From Phaseolus vulgaris (taxonomy: Eukaryota; Streptophyta; Magnoliopsida; Fabales; Fabaceae): DNA of 64,000 nt. Positions 11,321 to 24,729 of the stretch are shown here, in pieces. The DNA is taken from contig NC_023757.2 in assembly GCF_000499845.2 (NCBI RefSeq), forward strand, positions 2,328,118 to 2,392,117. The letters are read 5' to 3'. The notes below the pieces were generated by a model that saw only the letters and a list, made by a program, of their open reading frames with translations, had not been told where the DNA came from and ran no database searches. A program made the position numbers and the translations under genes. Position 1 is the first letter of the stretch. Every line of letters begins with the position of its first letter.

Positions 11321-13329
11321 ATTGATAGGTTATTGCAAAACTTTAAAATATAGTCAATTGGTGTGAGTGAATAAACGATAATTGGTAGCGGAACTTAACA
11401 TGGAGAAGGAATTGTTTCTAGTTAGACGTAGGACAACTTAACATTTTGGTAAGTAGGATCTTAACTATATAACTTTCTAGATATAAACATGACCACTACA
11501 AGTGGAAAAGTGTTGACTCAAACATGTATTTAGCGAGTTATGCTTACAAGCTTTTGCAAGATTGCATCACTGGGGAAGGGGGTTTCTTCAGCTCTTCCAC
11601 AACCTCTGTCCACCATCTTGAGTTTCCACAACCCGAAGTCGTTCTCTCTAAAAAAAATCTAGAGTCATTTATTTACCTTCTTGACTTTCTTTTCTTGTCA
11701 TCACACACGGTACATAACAAAACAAGAGAAATAAGAACAAGATTGAAAAAAACATTTTAAGATAACCTACACCATAGACGATGGTTTTGTATATAATTAT
11801 CGCATATAATTATCTAATAAACTACAGTTATGTAACTATCGTTTATAATTCAAAACTACAAACAAGATATGCGTAAACTACGACTCTAAAATCTTTAAAA
11901 ACTATTATCTAAAGACAATTTTTACCGTATTGTACTTCAAAGATTCCCCAACGTGAGTTACAACAACGTTCTTACCCCGTTATATCATTACTAACCACAA
12001 ATTATAGCATAATTCATCATTAATTTTTTCACTCTTTGTTTCCTGTAGACATACCATATCAGATTATTCCATCTGTATTTTTTTTAATTGTTTTTTTAAT
12101 CCCCATCTCTCTTATATTTATGCTAATTATCCTCATTCTTGAGAAATCGTATCTTCCAAAGACTCAAATATATTGAGAATGATGTTATCTTCTCCTACAA
12201 AAGTGAATTCCATAATCTAGCCACCTCCCTAGACCCTGCTGAGTTCGTGTTCAAACGAATTTTCCCTGTTGGAGAGTCTAGTAGGCAAGGAAACACACCA
12301 ATAGAAGGAATCACATTATAGCTAGGTTAGACGCTCTGCAAATTAGTAGTTTAACCTGTATTAAAAAAAAAAACATTATCTTTTCTGAAGAATATACGTG
12401 TCTGATTTGAAAGAAAGAGTAGTAAATTTTTATACATTATGCGAAAGTGATATTTGCTGATTAATTTATACAAATTTTCTCACATTTTTGTCTCCTTTGT
12501 TGTGGATAAGATTTGAAGTGAAGTTGCTATGATTTCATTATCTAATCCAACAGACATGAATGTTGATGCTTAAGTACCTGGGCATATACCCATTTCTTAA
12601 ATGCCACAAATGTTCTGTTCATATATGACTTACATTTGCACAACACTACATTACAAGTATATGCTCTATTCTTTGCATGTGACACACTATTATATTAATT
12701 AATTTTTCCCTTAGTGTTCAAATAATGCCTACCATGAGGTTCTGATTCCCACACAGATGTTAGAAACCATTGAATTCTAGGGAGAATACATAAATGGACA
12801 TGTTGATGGTGACGTTTAACGTGAAATATAACTACATAACCTAATAAATAATGGGTTGTTTAATTTAATGTATGTTAGAAAATATAACCCTAAGTTTCTA
12901 TAAATTTAAAAAGCTTGTTATTTATGCACATGGTATATCACTTCATAATTTATTATTGCCCTTGAGGATTTTGATTCGATTGACGTGTGATGAATCAAAA
13001 TAGAAATTTATCACAAAGATAGATAAAACAAATGATGTAGAGGATTCTTAGGAGCACTACCAAATCATCTTCTACCTACCATTATGTCACAATGAGATCT
13101 ACTCTAAAGCAATAGTTAAATTAAGTGTATGTTTAATCTCTATATTCCCACCAAGAAATTTGTATAGAAGCATAAAGATAGACATGTTTATAAATCATGT
13201 GAATATGATGTATTTTTTTTTTTTAAAAGACTACATGTACTTAAGAAATTAGTACAAATGTATAAAATTATATTATGAAATTTTTATAATATTGTTTTAT
13301 TATTGTGGAAAAATCAGATCTAAAATTTT
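11321..13329. other. Intergenic, two orphan open frames of unknown meaning
   Basis: Frames at 11524-11760 and 12139-12321 (+) have fairly balanced composition (for example SLDPAEFVFKRIFPVGESS), but no known domain, no paired frame and, for the second, no ATG. They could be decayed exons. Nothing else was recognised in this stretch. Confidence 0.35.
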
Positions 13330-13660
13330 TCATACTTTTTGTAAAGATAATGTTTATGCTGACAAGCTTGTTAATTTAGATTTTATTAATAGAGATAAGT
13401 TTTATTGATATAATAGACTTTCAACTAGTTTATTCTTAAAATTCTTTATTAATAGAATGATTTTCTTAGATTATTTTTTATGGATTTTGGCCTATTCTTC
13501 CATATTTGCTTGTATTTCTTTTATTTTTATTTTTTTAAAATAATATCATTTTCATGTGGTGATAGATGATTATTGAAATCTGAAGTGTCAGCCTAACTGA
13601 GATGTTAAATTTTATAATAATACCTAACACGATAGCCTTTTGTAAAAAAAAAACAACTAT
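13330..13660 (+). pseudogene. LINE RNase H end plus 3' UTR, decayed
   Basis: Homologous to 48952-49330. The translated words ADKLVNLGFINR and FFINRMI match the end of the RNase H domain of plant L1-type LINEs. It is followed by the shared 3' UTR words TTTTCATGTGGTGATAGATGA and GTGTCAGCCTAACTGAG and an A-run. Confidence 0.65.
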
Positions 13661-15483
13661 TTTTGTTGTTGTTGAATAGGTGAGATATTGTCAATTTAAT
13701 CTTTAAAATGATAAAAAAATTTGATATAATTTCTTAACATAAAAAAATTTAAATTGTTTTCTAGAATATTATAATCTATTGACTAGTTGCTAATTTTATT
13801 GTTAAATTATTTCTTAAAATATTAATAATAAAATACTTTTTCAAGATTTAACAATAAGACATAATTGTAACACTTTTTCACGCTTTTAAAAATTAAAATA
13901 AATGTTTATTTTTTTTCAAAAACTAAACTAAGGTACCTCGCAGAACATATATACTTAAAGACTAAATTGAAGATTTATTCTTTTACACTTTGATATAACA
14001 ATTTTACATTAGTACTAGTTTTACAAATTTTATGTTGTGATCAAAATAGCAATGTTTCATTGCTTCAAAGTATATGTCCTTTTTAAATCTTAATGAATAT
14101 TTGAAACTTTATTTTGTTATTGGCAATTTGGTTTTGCATCCCATAACTTTTTTTTTTTTACATCCTATATTTTTCAAATTATGTATTCCATTTTTCTTGC
14201 TTTTTTTTCCATTGGTTTTGTTATTACTCACTGGTTTGGCTAGGACATTAAGAAACTCGTTTATTGGTATTTTTTTTAGTGTTTTTTTTTTCTTCATAAT
14301 GTGCCATCCGAAAGTTTTCTAAATTAAGCAATTTGAAGGACTTTAGAATTGGACAATATATAAGTGAATATTTGAACATGTAATTCATAATTTTTAAATA
14401 ATATTTTGTATTACACAATCCAGAATATAATGATATATATTTTTTTCATGCATTTATAATAATTTTATTATACATTGAAATACTTTTAATATGCTTTATT
14501 TTTCAGTTTTAAAATTATTTTCTGTTAGTTGTAATAAATTAAATTCAATGTATATAATTGTTTTAAATTTAGATTTTCAACTAATATGCACTTACTTTTT
14601 TTACCATAAATATTTTGTAAATATTATTTGGTTAGTTCCACTTGCATTGGATTCTACCTTTTCAGGGTTTTAAAATACACATATGATTTGCTAGATTTGG
14701 ATATTTAGCTATTTTATATGAATTTAGGAAGTTAAGCCAAATTAGCTAAATTTTTGTATAAAGTTCATGGGTTTGAATTTCTTAATTTTAGCTTGGAATT
14801 TTGTAATATGGGTTTATGGCCTAATTAAACTTTATAATTTATGTGTATAACTAATTAGAGAACTAATATATAGACTAAAGGGGTTCTAATTAGGCATACT
14901 AAATTTTTTAGTTTTAGAAATTATTTTTTCCTCTTTTTTTTTTTTTGAATTCAAAATGAAGGGAGGTTATTTATAGTTCATGATAGCTTTTCTCCTCTAC
15001 TCCAAAAGATGTGGGATTAAAATTTAAATTGGGAGACACCTTTGAAGTTTCCATGAAAATTTCATGCCTTTGAAAGGCTTTTTAAAATAATGTTTGATTT
15101 TTACTTAGAACCCTTCTCTTCTAGCTTTTCCTAGTGTCTTTTCTATTCTGAATGGACCTATCTTGAGTCAAGTGGAAGTCAAAACCCAATTATATCTCTA
15201 AATCCTAAAAAACTTTAAAACAAATTTCTACACGTAAACAATTTTTACAAGACTAAGAAGAAGATATTTCTAATATTTTACTCTCTAAATTAGTAGCTTA
15301 CTCCTTCAAACTTCATCATCTTCTATCCTCTAGACCTTGTGGTTGGATGGTTTGTCATATCTTAAGAAGGATTTTTCTTTCGATATGAATGATTCTCAAT
15401 GACAACAGTCGTTGTTGTTCTTTTCCTCAGGAATCAAATACGAAAAGCAAACACCAAGCAATAGCAAAATAAATTGTATATTT
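13661..15483. other. Intergenic, very A+T-rich
   Basis: Homopolymer T and A tracts (for example 14149-14160 and 14935-14947). Frames here are artefacts of low complexity. The part near 15190-15400 has weak similarity to 27510-27700, possibly a shared LTR-like repeat. Confidence 0.35.
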
Positions 15484-15856
15484 ACAAGTAAATAAAGAAG
15501 TAATACTTTGAAGGCAAAGGTGAAATAAAAATGTACTTTTATATTCATGTGAATTTTATCGTAAGAAGTCACATTTCATTAGAAACATATTTATGTATCA
15601 ATCTTGATTTTTCTATTTTATGTTTTCACCATTGCTTTGTTTTATGAAACAACAAAAAGGACTTTACATTAGTAGAAAATAAATAAAGAAAAATAACTTT
15701 AAAGGAAAAGGTAAAATAACAATAAACTTTTATGCTCATATAAAGACACCTCGAATAATTATACTAAGACACATTTATTTATCAATCTTCTGTTTTATTA
15801 TTTTATGTTTTTCGTCACTTTGTTTTTGCGATTGTTCTGTGTTGTGAAAAAACAAA
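15484..15856. repeat. Diverged tandem duplication, unit about 175-180 bp
   Basis: Unit 1 (15484-15658) and unit 2 (15675-15856) share the order AAATAAAGAA, ACTTT(G/A)AAGG, AAAAGGT(G/A)AAATAA, ACTTTTAT, then TTTAT(G/T)TATCAATCTT, TTTATGTTTTTC and a closing GTGAAAAAACAA-like segment. No family is known to me. Confidence 0.55.
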
Positions 15857-16761
15857 ACAAAAAAAATATACATTGTTGTTGATTAACTACTATACTTTCA
15901 TTATATAACACCCTGGAAAGGATTTGTGCATAACATAATTAATAACGTATGTGAATAATAAAATTTACAAAAAAAAAATATCTACATTACATAATATTTG
16001 TTACTCATTGATGTCCTCGAATCAACGTATAAAACCAAACCAAAAGCTAATCCATATAACTATACAAATAGGTTTACAAAGGGAAAATAATTGAAAGATC
16101 TTTATAAAAGGGTAATTAATTAAGCAATTTACAAGTTGCATGAAACTCAAAAGTTGATTCATTTTATAATCTATAATTTATTGAACTTGTTCATTTGAAA
16201 TTTGCAAAACTATATGAGATAACTCAATGAGTGGTAAAATAACTATATCAACACTTGAGAAGGTAAAGACAAAAATGTAAATGGAAGAATATTAAAAACA
16301 TGAAAGTAATTGTAGAATGCAAACTAAAGATAAGAGAAATGTAACAAAAACAATGAATTAAAATTGTTAGAAAGTCTAGTTTGCCGTAGATCATCTAGTC
16401 TGCAATTACTGGTTAGATGTCTAATAGAAGATGGTTCATCATAACTATCCGGAAAAAAAATTATTAATAAAAGAATGTAACTGAAAACAAATTAATAAGA
16501 AAAAAATTAAACAAATACACAAAGTAAAGAATTAAGCAACTAAAGTTACATATATTTAAACATTTAGAAAGTAAAATCAAGAAAAAAAAATATAATAATC
16601 AAAATTTCAGGTTTTATAAAATATACGAACTAAAATTATGATTGAAAATTCCATTATCCATATCCACTTTTCTTCTTCTTGTAAGTTCTTATTTTTTTAT
16701 TAAAAAATATACTAGACAAGAATTCTTCCCCTAGTAATATAATAATAGTAGCTACTCTTTA

Positions 16762-16819
<58 letters not shown>

Positions 16820-17226
16820 TAATAAATGGATAAAGAGATTTAGATAGTGGATTTACCTTTTTGGTTTTTCTGCATTTACGTACACCAAATAGGTTGTGAT
16901 CATAGATGATTGAGGTATAGCTTTTGCTAGTTATATTATAGGTATTTACTAGTTTCAATTAAAGTAGAAGATCACAAGAAAAATCAAACATATTAAAAGA
17001 AAAAGCTACACACCTTAATCTTTTTCAACACGACTCTTCATTTTATTTAACACCATTTGTTACTTCACATGTTAAAAGAGTTAGGCAGAGAGCATTTCTG
17101 AAAATTCCCCTTTATTTATGTTTTAATATATTGTCCAATAAAATCATGACTCTTGTGATCACCAAAGTAAAAAGATAATGTGTTGCATCAATTGAATGTT
17201 TCAGTAAATATAATATTTTTGTTTAC
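15857..17226. other. Intergenic with a long (TAA)n microsatellite
   Basis: No gene recognised. A near-perfect TAA repeat runs from about 16761 to 16826 and, read on the minus strand, creates a spurious poly-tyrosine frame. Confidence 0.5.
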
Positions 17227-17610
17227 CACTAATAAAATCTATTTATGATTCCAAATAATTAGTTGCAATAGTAACTAAATTAGAGACCGTTTTAGAAACT
17301 AAAAAGAAATTTGGTTTCTAAATTAGTTTCTATTATTTTCTATTATTGTTAAATAGTTTCTAAATTGGTATCTAATTAGCAACCAAGGTTTTAGAGACCA
17401 AATTTAGAAACTAAATAATTGGTATCTAAAACCTTAGTTGCTAATTAGATACCAATTTAAAAACTATTTAACAATAATAGAAAATAATAGAAACTAATTT
17501 AGAAACCAATTTTTTTTTAGTTTCTAAAATGGTCTCTATTTTAGTTTATATTGTAACTAATTATTTTGGTCTCTAAAAATTGGTTTCTATTTCATGATTT
17601 TCTTGTAGTG
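17227..17610. mobile_element. Palindromic CACTA-type MITE (family A)
   Basis: The left end CACTAATAAAATC is decayed, while the right end TTTTCTTGTAGTG is intact. The interior is a near-complete foldback (GGTTTCTAAATTAGTTTCTATT against AATAGAAACTAATTTAGAAACC). Flanks TAC/TAT are an imperfect 3-bp target duplication. Confidence 0.8.
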
Positions 17611-20274
17611 TATCATTTGTTTTGTTCTCTATCTCCATTTCTAGAAGAGGGGGTTAAAAACTAAAATGGCTCTATAATTTTTTTAGTAATAAACAAAGCT
17701 GGTATATTTGGAAGATTAGAAACAAAGTCATAATATTTTATATTCTTAATTTTTTTTTTCATTTTCATAAAATATATTTTTTTTTCATCATTATTTTAGT
17801 TTGTTTTCAATATATATAATTAAAAATACGTCATAATTCCATTATATTATGACAAAAATATGGTTAAATAACAATATATATCAATCATACACAAATTATG
17901 AGAACCTTAAAAGGTTAGAAGGATATTGATGAACTCGAGAAGGTGAGGAGAACTCAAAAATCCATGAAAGATAAGATATCAATGGTGGAAGTAAAGGAAA
18001 AAATCCATGGTGACTTCGACATTCAACAAAAATCGAAGAACAAATTGTAAGAAATGGATTAAGGCAAAATATGGAAGGAGAACATCTCACCTCAAAGAAT
18101 AAATGTATGGAGATTCATCACTTGAGAAAACTTCTCAGAATAAGAACCAAAGCAAGAGAAGAGAGTTCTTGAAACTCTCAAATATGAACTCAAAGATATT
18201 TCTATTCAATATTCAAGTGTGGTTTTACAAAAAACCAAAGTCTCCTTATATAGGCAAGGTATCTCAATCAAGAAAATTAAGTTAACTTTGTTAATCTAAG
18301 ATATTACGATTCAACCTCAAATTCGTTGAGATAACATCATCAGGGTCAATTACATATTCGAGGTATTGTCCACTTTAGAGCTTGAAGTTCCGTCAACAGT
18401 TTTGTTCTTAAAAAACATCTTGGGAGATTAAAAGAGAAAAAAGTATATAAAATATCTTTGATATTGACTCTTAAGCGATGTAGTACTATTAAACGTATCA
18501 GAACAATTTGTCTTGTTGTCTCATTTTTTATATTTTTAACAAACTCTTCTTCGTCTTTATTTATATTAAAAAATATATAGATTATAATCTAGTATAATCT
18601 ATAAGCACATACGTAACTAAAGATTACAACTAAAGATGGTCAATAATCTTATGAAAACTTTAATCTATATAAATAATTAGTTATATATATATAATTAGTT
18701 AATTAAAAAGATGCCATCCTTCCATTATCATGATATATCAATGATACACGAAGCATACGTAACTGATTATAATCTATAAATTTGTATCCAACCAAAGATT
18801 TTCAAATCTTATAAAAAAATTCATTATTTTTATATATTATTTGGTAGATGCATAAAAGACCATACGCAAATCTTTATATACCAAGATAACGCAAATGTCG
18901 AATGTATAAGCACATGCACAATGTTCAAAACTGTAAATCTGAGACTCGTAATTCATCTTACAAAAAACTTTACAATCTTACACTGAAATACGAGTTTTGC
19001 AAGATAGGAACAACACTCTTTACTAATCATAATGATTTCTCAAAAACGAAAGAGACAACCTAAGAATGATGATCGGATTTGATACCATTTGTTTTGTTGG
19101 GGTTGTTCACAGTATTACATGTTCTTAATTTCTTTAAAGCAAAATCATAAATGCAAAAGGCCTAAAAGCACTGAATCAATCATCTTATTAGAATGTCAAT
19201 GTTCAACAAATTAATGGATTCCTTTGATTTGGAATGAACTGTAGTTCATGCAGAGAATAGATGGTACAAATCAAATTACTGGATTCCTTTGATGATACTT
19301 GTGATGCTGAGACAGTAAAGAATATTGGTTGAACAATTGATTCATTTTCTTCGGTCATGCTTCGTTTCTTCCCTTCTTTGCTCTAATCTCTCAAATTTCG
19401 ATTCTCAGTCAGGAATACACCTGTAAAAGATACTTCAAGACTTAAATAAGTGTTCAGGTTCAATATTCGTTTTGCTTTGGTTATTGGACCCATTTATAAT
19501 ATATTAATGAACCATTTTACTATTGGACCTAAATTAAAGTGTGTATGCTATAATTAACCCTCATATTACCTAATTGTTAAAGCTATTAAATTCATATAAA
19601 TAAATTTTACGTTTACAGTATATATAATTAATTTATTAAATTATTAGATAACTTGATATTTATTCTATACAAATGTAAATAGTTTTAATATAATATGTGA
19701 CCCATTTTAATGTAAATGTTCCTTGTGTTTAGGAAAAGCATGGGAAAAGACTGATGATGAGAGTGCAAAATAAGAGTTGTTCCTGTCGCATACTAGGTTG
19801 AAGAATAAACTTTTATTTTTTTGGTTCTTAAGAAAGAATCCCAATCCCCTTTCAAGATTTTGAGCATTAAGATGTCTATTAGGGCATCTAGCATTTTGGA
19901 TTTAATTAGTTTATTCTAATTCCCTTTGTCTTCCCAAATAAACTACATTATGACACAAATGGTTGCAAGGTTTTTTGGTATATGATATCATCAAATATCT
20001 CATTTATATACTTTTTTTCCCTTTAGTTCAACTAAAAACGTAAAAGATTGGTTCATGGATGCAAAATTTACACTACGTGTGTATTCTATACATCTTTGAA
20101 AATCTATATGCCACTTGCATATATGATATTTGTTTTTCTCCCCCACACCCCATATTTGGAGTTAGGGATGAAGTATAAAACCAATTTGTCATTTTATACT
20201 AGAATCATAATAATTTGTCAATTCTTAAGATAATATCAGAGTCATTTAAAATTTATCTTAACAAGAGTTTGTTA
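17611..20274. other. Intergenic with faint LTR-retrotransposon traces
   Basis: On the minus strand, GCCTATATAAGGAGAC at about 18258-18243 looks like an LTR TATA box, followed by a pyrimidine/adenine-rich leader. TGGTATCAAATCC at about 19090-19078 (minus) resembles a tRNA-Met primer-binding site. The two are not parts of one readable element. No genes seen. Confidence 0.35.
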
Positions 20275-20468
20275 AATTATCACTTGCTATCGAGTTATTG
20301 GACCATCCACAAATATATAGTCTCACACACAAATTGGAGGGTCTCGGCGTGAGGGAAATATATTGAAAATCTCACACCAACGAGAGATAAAGACATTCAT
20401 AGTATATAAGTCATCTTATGAATCAATTTTATAAGGTTGGGTTAGATTTAAAGTCTACTCCTTAAAAA
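20275..20468 (+). mobile_element. TRIM fragment: internal 3' part and 3' LTR
   Basis: Matches the complete TRIM at 21534-21845: internal word GTCTCGGCGTGAGGGA (polypurine side), then an LTR with TATATAAGTCA and TTTTATAAGGTTGGGTTAGA, ending near TCCTTAAAA. No 5' LTR. Confidence 0.65.
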
Positions 20469-20787
20469 TTTGAAAATTCCTCTCATTTTATACATAATAT
20501 TGTTTTTTTATAAAAAAATAATTTATTAGAAAGATATAAACAAAAAATATATGTATCATATGTATGTCATTAGGTATAACAAATACAAGTAGTATTTAAA
20601 ACTTAATCATATTAAGACATACATTTATGTATATAAAAAGAACATAGGTTTTTTTTTCAAATTTTGTCCCTAGCTTATGTCTGTATGAGCGTAATGTACA
20701 TATTTACTTGTTCGGATATCCCATTCTTATTCTAAGGACCAAACTAAGGGAGAAAAAGGGTAGGTCATAGCTCCCCAAATTTTAATT

Positions 20788-20825
<38 letters not shown>

Positions 20826-21262
20826 TATAGTATGTTACTTGTCCAACTTTTTTTTACTAAAAGAGAACTCGTGTTACATTATAGAGAGTGTCTTTTGGGC
20901 TTTCAAACCTTGCATTGACATGTTTAACTATTGCAAGCTCATCGTCCAAGTTGATGAATATAATGTAACTTTCTTGATTCTAGTTGTTCAAGATGACAAC
21001 CGTAACATATTTCATTTGACTTTTTGCAATTGTTTAAGAAAAAGTAAAGGAAGCCATGATATGATTATTTCAACTTTTGCATGCATATGTCACACCCTAG
21101 TCAAATGTATATCTCATAACTAAGGTTTTGTTTTTTTTGGACAAAGAAAAGCAAAATTTCTCTGTGCACATAAAATCCAAAAATTAAAACAATAAACTAT
21201 AATAAAACACAAAAATAAAAAAAATTATATTCTAAACTTTATTAGTAGAGTTGCGAAGAAAG

Positions 21263-21304
<42 letters not shown>

Positions 21305-21533
21305 ATATATATATATATAATTAATTAGTTATAATTTATTTTTTATCTTTTTTATTTTAAATACAATTTTTTTTTAATTTTTATTTAAAGTAGAATTACA
21401 ACTTTAATAGTGTATAATAATTTAGTATATTGAACTATTTTATATATATCCTTTTAGTATTGAATTCTTAATAATATTATATTTTTATAAAAAATTATTT
21501 AATTTATATTTAAAATAATGCGAGAACAAGTCT
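20469..21533. other. Intergenic, with (TA)n tracts
   Basis: TA microsatellites lie at about 20790-20821 and 21264-21320. The open frame 20839-21123 (+) has no recognisable domain. The TRIM target site AGTCT is at 21529-21533. Confidence 0.4.
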
Positions 21534-21845
21534 TATTACGATTATAAAGTGGACTTTAAGCCTAACTCAACCCCATAAAACCGGCTCATAGGATTGAGGT
21601 TTGCACCCACTTATATACAATGAAATGTCCTAATCTCTAGTCGATGTGGGATCTCCAACACACACTCCTCACGCCGAGACTGCCAACTCGTGCGTGGGAC
21701 TATATATTATGGGTGGTCCGATAGCGGGTGGCACGATAGGCCCAACAAACGCTCGCTAGGATAAGCTCGAAATGGCTCTGATACCATATTAAAAAATGGA
21801 CTTTAAGCCTAACTCAAATCTCTAGTCGATGTGGGATCTCCAACA
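21534..21845 (-). mobile_element. TRIM retrotransposon with both LTRs and 5-bp target duplication
   Basis: A miniature LTR element read on the minus strand. The 5' LTR is 21845-21787 (59 bp, internally deleted), the primer-binding site TGGTATCAGAGCC is 21786-21774, the internal region continues to 21661, and the purine-rich tract GTGAGGAGTGTG precedes the 3' LTR 21660-21534 (127 bp). The 3' LTR contains a TATA-like TATATAAGTGGG. Both LTRs begin TGTTGGAGATCCCACATCGA. AGTCT flanks both sides (21529-21533 and 21846-21850). No coding capacity, so it must be mobilised by another element's proteins. Confidence 0.85.
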
Positions 21846-22686
21846 AGTCTAGGTGTAACTATAGAGATATGAGTTATCTTATGGGACTAGATGGAATCTA
21901 GTCCTAGACACATATTTCATACACACTAGTCTCAAACACAAATTTCATACATAAAAATAAGAATAAGAATAAATATAAATTTTTATTTTGTGATTGAAAA
22001 TAAGTATAATTGAAACTCACAACTACAGCCACATGATTATCCCTACTTAACATTACTATGATTGAAATAACATAAACATGTTCATAGTTACAAATGAATA
22101 GAAAGGGTCATACGAAAAAGGTAATAAATAGATAAAAGAAAAAAAGTTGTAGAAAGAAGAAAAGATCATAGAAAGATATAAAAATTGGAAAATAACATAT
22201 AGCTTTCCATAGAATGTAATGATATATGAGAATTTCTGTAAATGTTTCAAGTGAGTTAAAGTTTACAATTTGTTCTATTTATATAAAAACAATATACGTC
22301 TTATGTTACCTATATTCCCCATATTCTCATATTGATTAAGTGTTCTTCTAGGGTTTTTTACTTCATGAAATGTGTTTGTACATGCCAGCAATTGCTTTTT
22401 TTAGTACTTGTTGGTGATCACCTTAAACAAACTTTTTGTTGCAACTTATCTTTTTCAATACAATAAACCTCTATAGTTTTATTAGAAACAAATTCTCCTA
22501 CTCATATAATTGGCTATGTTCGAGCCAATATTCAAATAGCTACAATAACATACAAATAAGACATTTTAAGAATATTTAACTCATTGCATTCTTGTCCCAT
22601 AAAAAATATATCAAATATTGATATTTTGACAATCTTTCACTATATTACAATTAAAAAGAAGAATAATAATTTTTTTTAAATAAATC
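21846..22686. other. Intergenic, no recognisable feature
   Basis: A+T-rich sequence without domain-bearing frames. Confidence 0.35.
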
Positions 22687-22976
22687 AAAAACTTTAAGAG
22701 AAGACGATCAGGAAGCCTACTATGCCAAATTTTATTTTATTGTCTATGAAACCTAATTTAGCAAGAAGAGACAAGTTCAAATTAAATACACACTACAAGA
22801 AAAACATGAAATAGAAACCAATTTTATAAACAAAAAAAAAATTAGTTGTTACAGTAACTAAATTATAAACCATTTTATAAACTTAAAAAAAATTGTTTCT
22901 AAATTAATTTCTATTATTGTTAAATGGTTTCTAAATTGATATCTAGTTAGCAACTAAGGTTGTAACTACCAATTGT
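22687..22976. repeat. Duplicated segment, copy 1, with truncated CACTA MITE
   Basis: Matches 23262-23549 nearly base for base. The duplication includes about 104 bases of non-MITE flank plus the left half of a family A MITE (from 22791, CACTACAAGAAAAACATG). Because flank and MITE were copied together, the duplication post-dates the MITE insertion. The right half of the MITE is absent here. Confidence 0.8.
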
Positions 22977-23261
22977 ATTGACTAAATCACACTTGTAAAC
23001 TGATGTTTTTTTAATATATAATTGTCAAAGTAACATTTTTCATCAAATTCAGATTTTGTAGAGACAAGTTATTTTTTTTTATATAAAAATTCTCATGTTA
23101 AGCATCACTATGAAAACTGACATCTCATTTAGACTGACACCCCAGATCTCATCAATCTTCTGCACAAAATACAAACCACGTGGATGGACTAGACCAAAAT
23201 GCATAAAAGAAACAGTTATATAAAACTATACATAGATAACCTATACTAATTATGGAAAAAG

Positions 23262-23364
23262 AAAACTTTAAGAGAAGACGATCAGGAAGCCTACTATGCC
23301 AAATTTTATTTTATTGTCTATGAAACCTAATTTAGCAAGAAGAGACAAGTTCAAATTAAATACA
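23262..23364. repeat. Duplicated segment, copy 2 (non-MITE flank)
   Basis: Second copy of the flank at 22687-22790, offset 575 bases. It runs directly into the complete MITE at 23365. Confidence 0.8.
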
Positions 23365-23734
23365 CACTACAAGAAAAACATGAAATAGAAACCAATTTTA
23401 TAAACAAAAAAAAATTAGTTGTTACAGTAACTAAATTATAAACCATTTTATAAACTTAAAAAAAATTGTTTCTAAATTAATTTCTATTATTGTTAAATGG
23501 TTTCTAAATTGATATCTAATTAGCAACCAAGGTTTTAACTACCAATTATTTAGTTTCTAAATTTGGTAGCAAAAATCTTGGTTGCTAACTAGATACCAAT
23601 TTAGAAATCATTTAACAATAATAAAAACTAATTTAGAAACAAAAAATTTGTTTAGTCTCTAATTTAGTCACTATAACAGCTAATTATTTGTTGTCACTAA
23701 AAATTAGTTTTTATTTCATGATTTTCTTGTAGTG
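23365..23734. mobile_element. Complete palindromic CACTA-type MITE with ACA target duplication
   Basis: Begins CACTACAAGAAAAACATGAAA and ends TTTCATGATTTTCTTGTAGTG. ACA stands on both sides (23362-23364 and 23735-23737). Foldback interior; no coding capacity. The best-bounded family A member together with those at 50549 and 60883. Confidence 0.9.
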
Positions 23735-24729
23735 ACATCCATTTTCATCATTTATTAGATTAAGGTAAATGCTAATCATTATACTGTTTTTAAAAAAATA
23801 TAATTCACATATAAATTTTTTTAAAAAAAGCTTAAGACATAATCAATATTATCCCTTGAAGATGATGGAGGGGTCTTGTAGAGGATATTTACTGTAATAA
23901 AGGAAGTCAAGTAACGCCAATTTGAATGAAATAATGTGTTGGTGGCAATGGCAATGCATGTATAGCTGTTGGCCACTATCAAAAACTTTATATTCAATGT
24001 ATCACAATATTTTATATTAAGCTACCAAACACCAAATCATATTTCAATCACATTTCTTTCCCAAAAAGTATAAGTAAATTAAATCTCACTCCACAACAAC
24101 AATGCCATCACCTTTTCTAGCTACGTACTAAGAAAAATAAAAAAAGTAGGTTTAATTGCACCACCATTAATTCGTATATGATGAAAGAAAATCTATATGA
24201 AAATGACTAATCTTTTCCATGCCACTTTCCTATTAGTAATATTCTCATTAAACACGTCATTTTTCTCAAATCTTGCCATGCATGCACACACCTTTTGTTT
24301 AGCCTCACGTCCTCCCAATTATAACAACGTGATTATATATATTAATAAGGTGTATTAAAATGGATCATTTAGAAGTAAAGGAATAGGGTTATTTTCTCAA
24401 AATGAAAAAAGTAGATGTTGAACATTTGTGTCACAACTCAAAGTTTGGGTTTATGCTAAATCACAATTCTCATAATCAGATTGATATATATTTTGAAAAT
24501 TAATGATATTAATGAAAGAAATATAAGATTAATGAAGTTTGACAATTTGTAGGAGTTTGACATTGGTGGAGCAGTTGTGTGTTTTGTAGACATGTATTTG
24601 AGAGTAGATATTTATTTAATTTAGAAGTTTGTTTCTTGAATGTAGAGAAATCTAGTTATGTTTTTTTTTATAAGTGTTGAGGTATTTTGAAATTTTTATT
24701 TTTTTCTGATAAAATAAAGTTTGACAAAC
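23735..24729. other. Intergenic, no recognisable feature
   Basis: A+T-rich; no gene or named repeat recognised. Confidence 0.35.

Noticed and set aside
11524..12321. Two orphan frames that looked like possible exons
   Set aside because: No family resemblance, no convincing splice partner, one lacks an ATG; kept only as a remark in the intergenic entry.
14109..14297. Lysine-rich and phenylalanine-rich frames
   Set aside because: Products of poly-A/poly-T tracts; no conserved sequence.
15190..15420. Similarity to 27510-27740 suggesting a shared LTR
   Set aside because: Only short words agree, and no ends or target duplications were found; too weak to list as an element.
16752..16958. Minus-strand frame with a poly-tyrosine run
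   Set aside because: Translation of the (TAA)n microsatellite.
19078..19500. Possible LTR next to a TGGTATCAAATCC primer-like site
   Set aside because: No second LTR or polypurine tract, and the neighbouring TATA-like LTR at 18.25 kb is not the same sequence.
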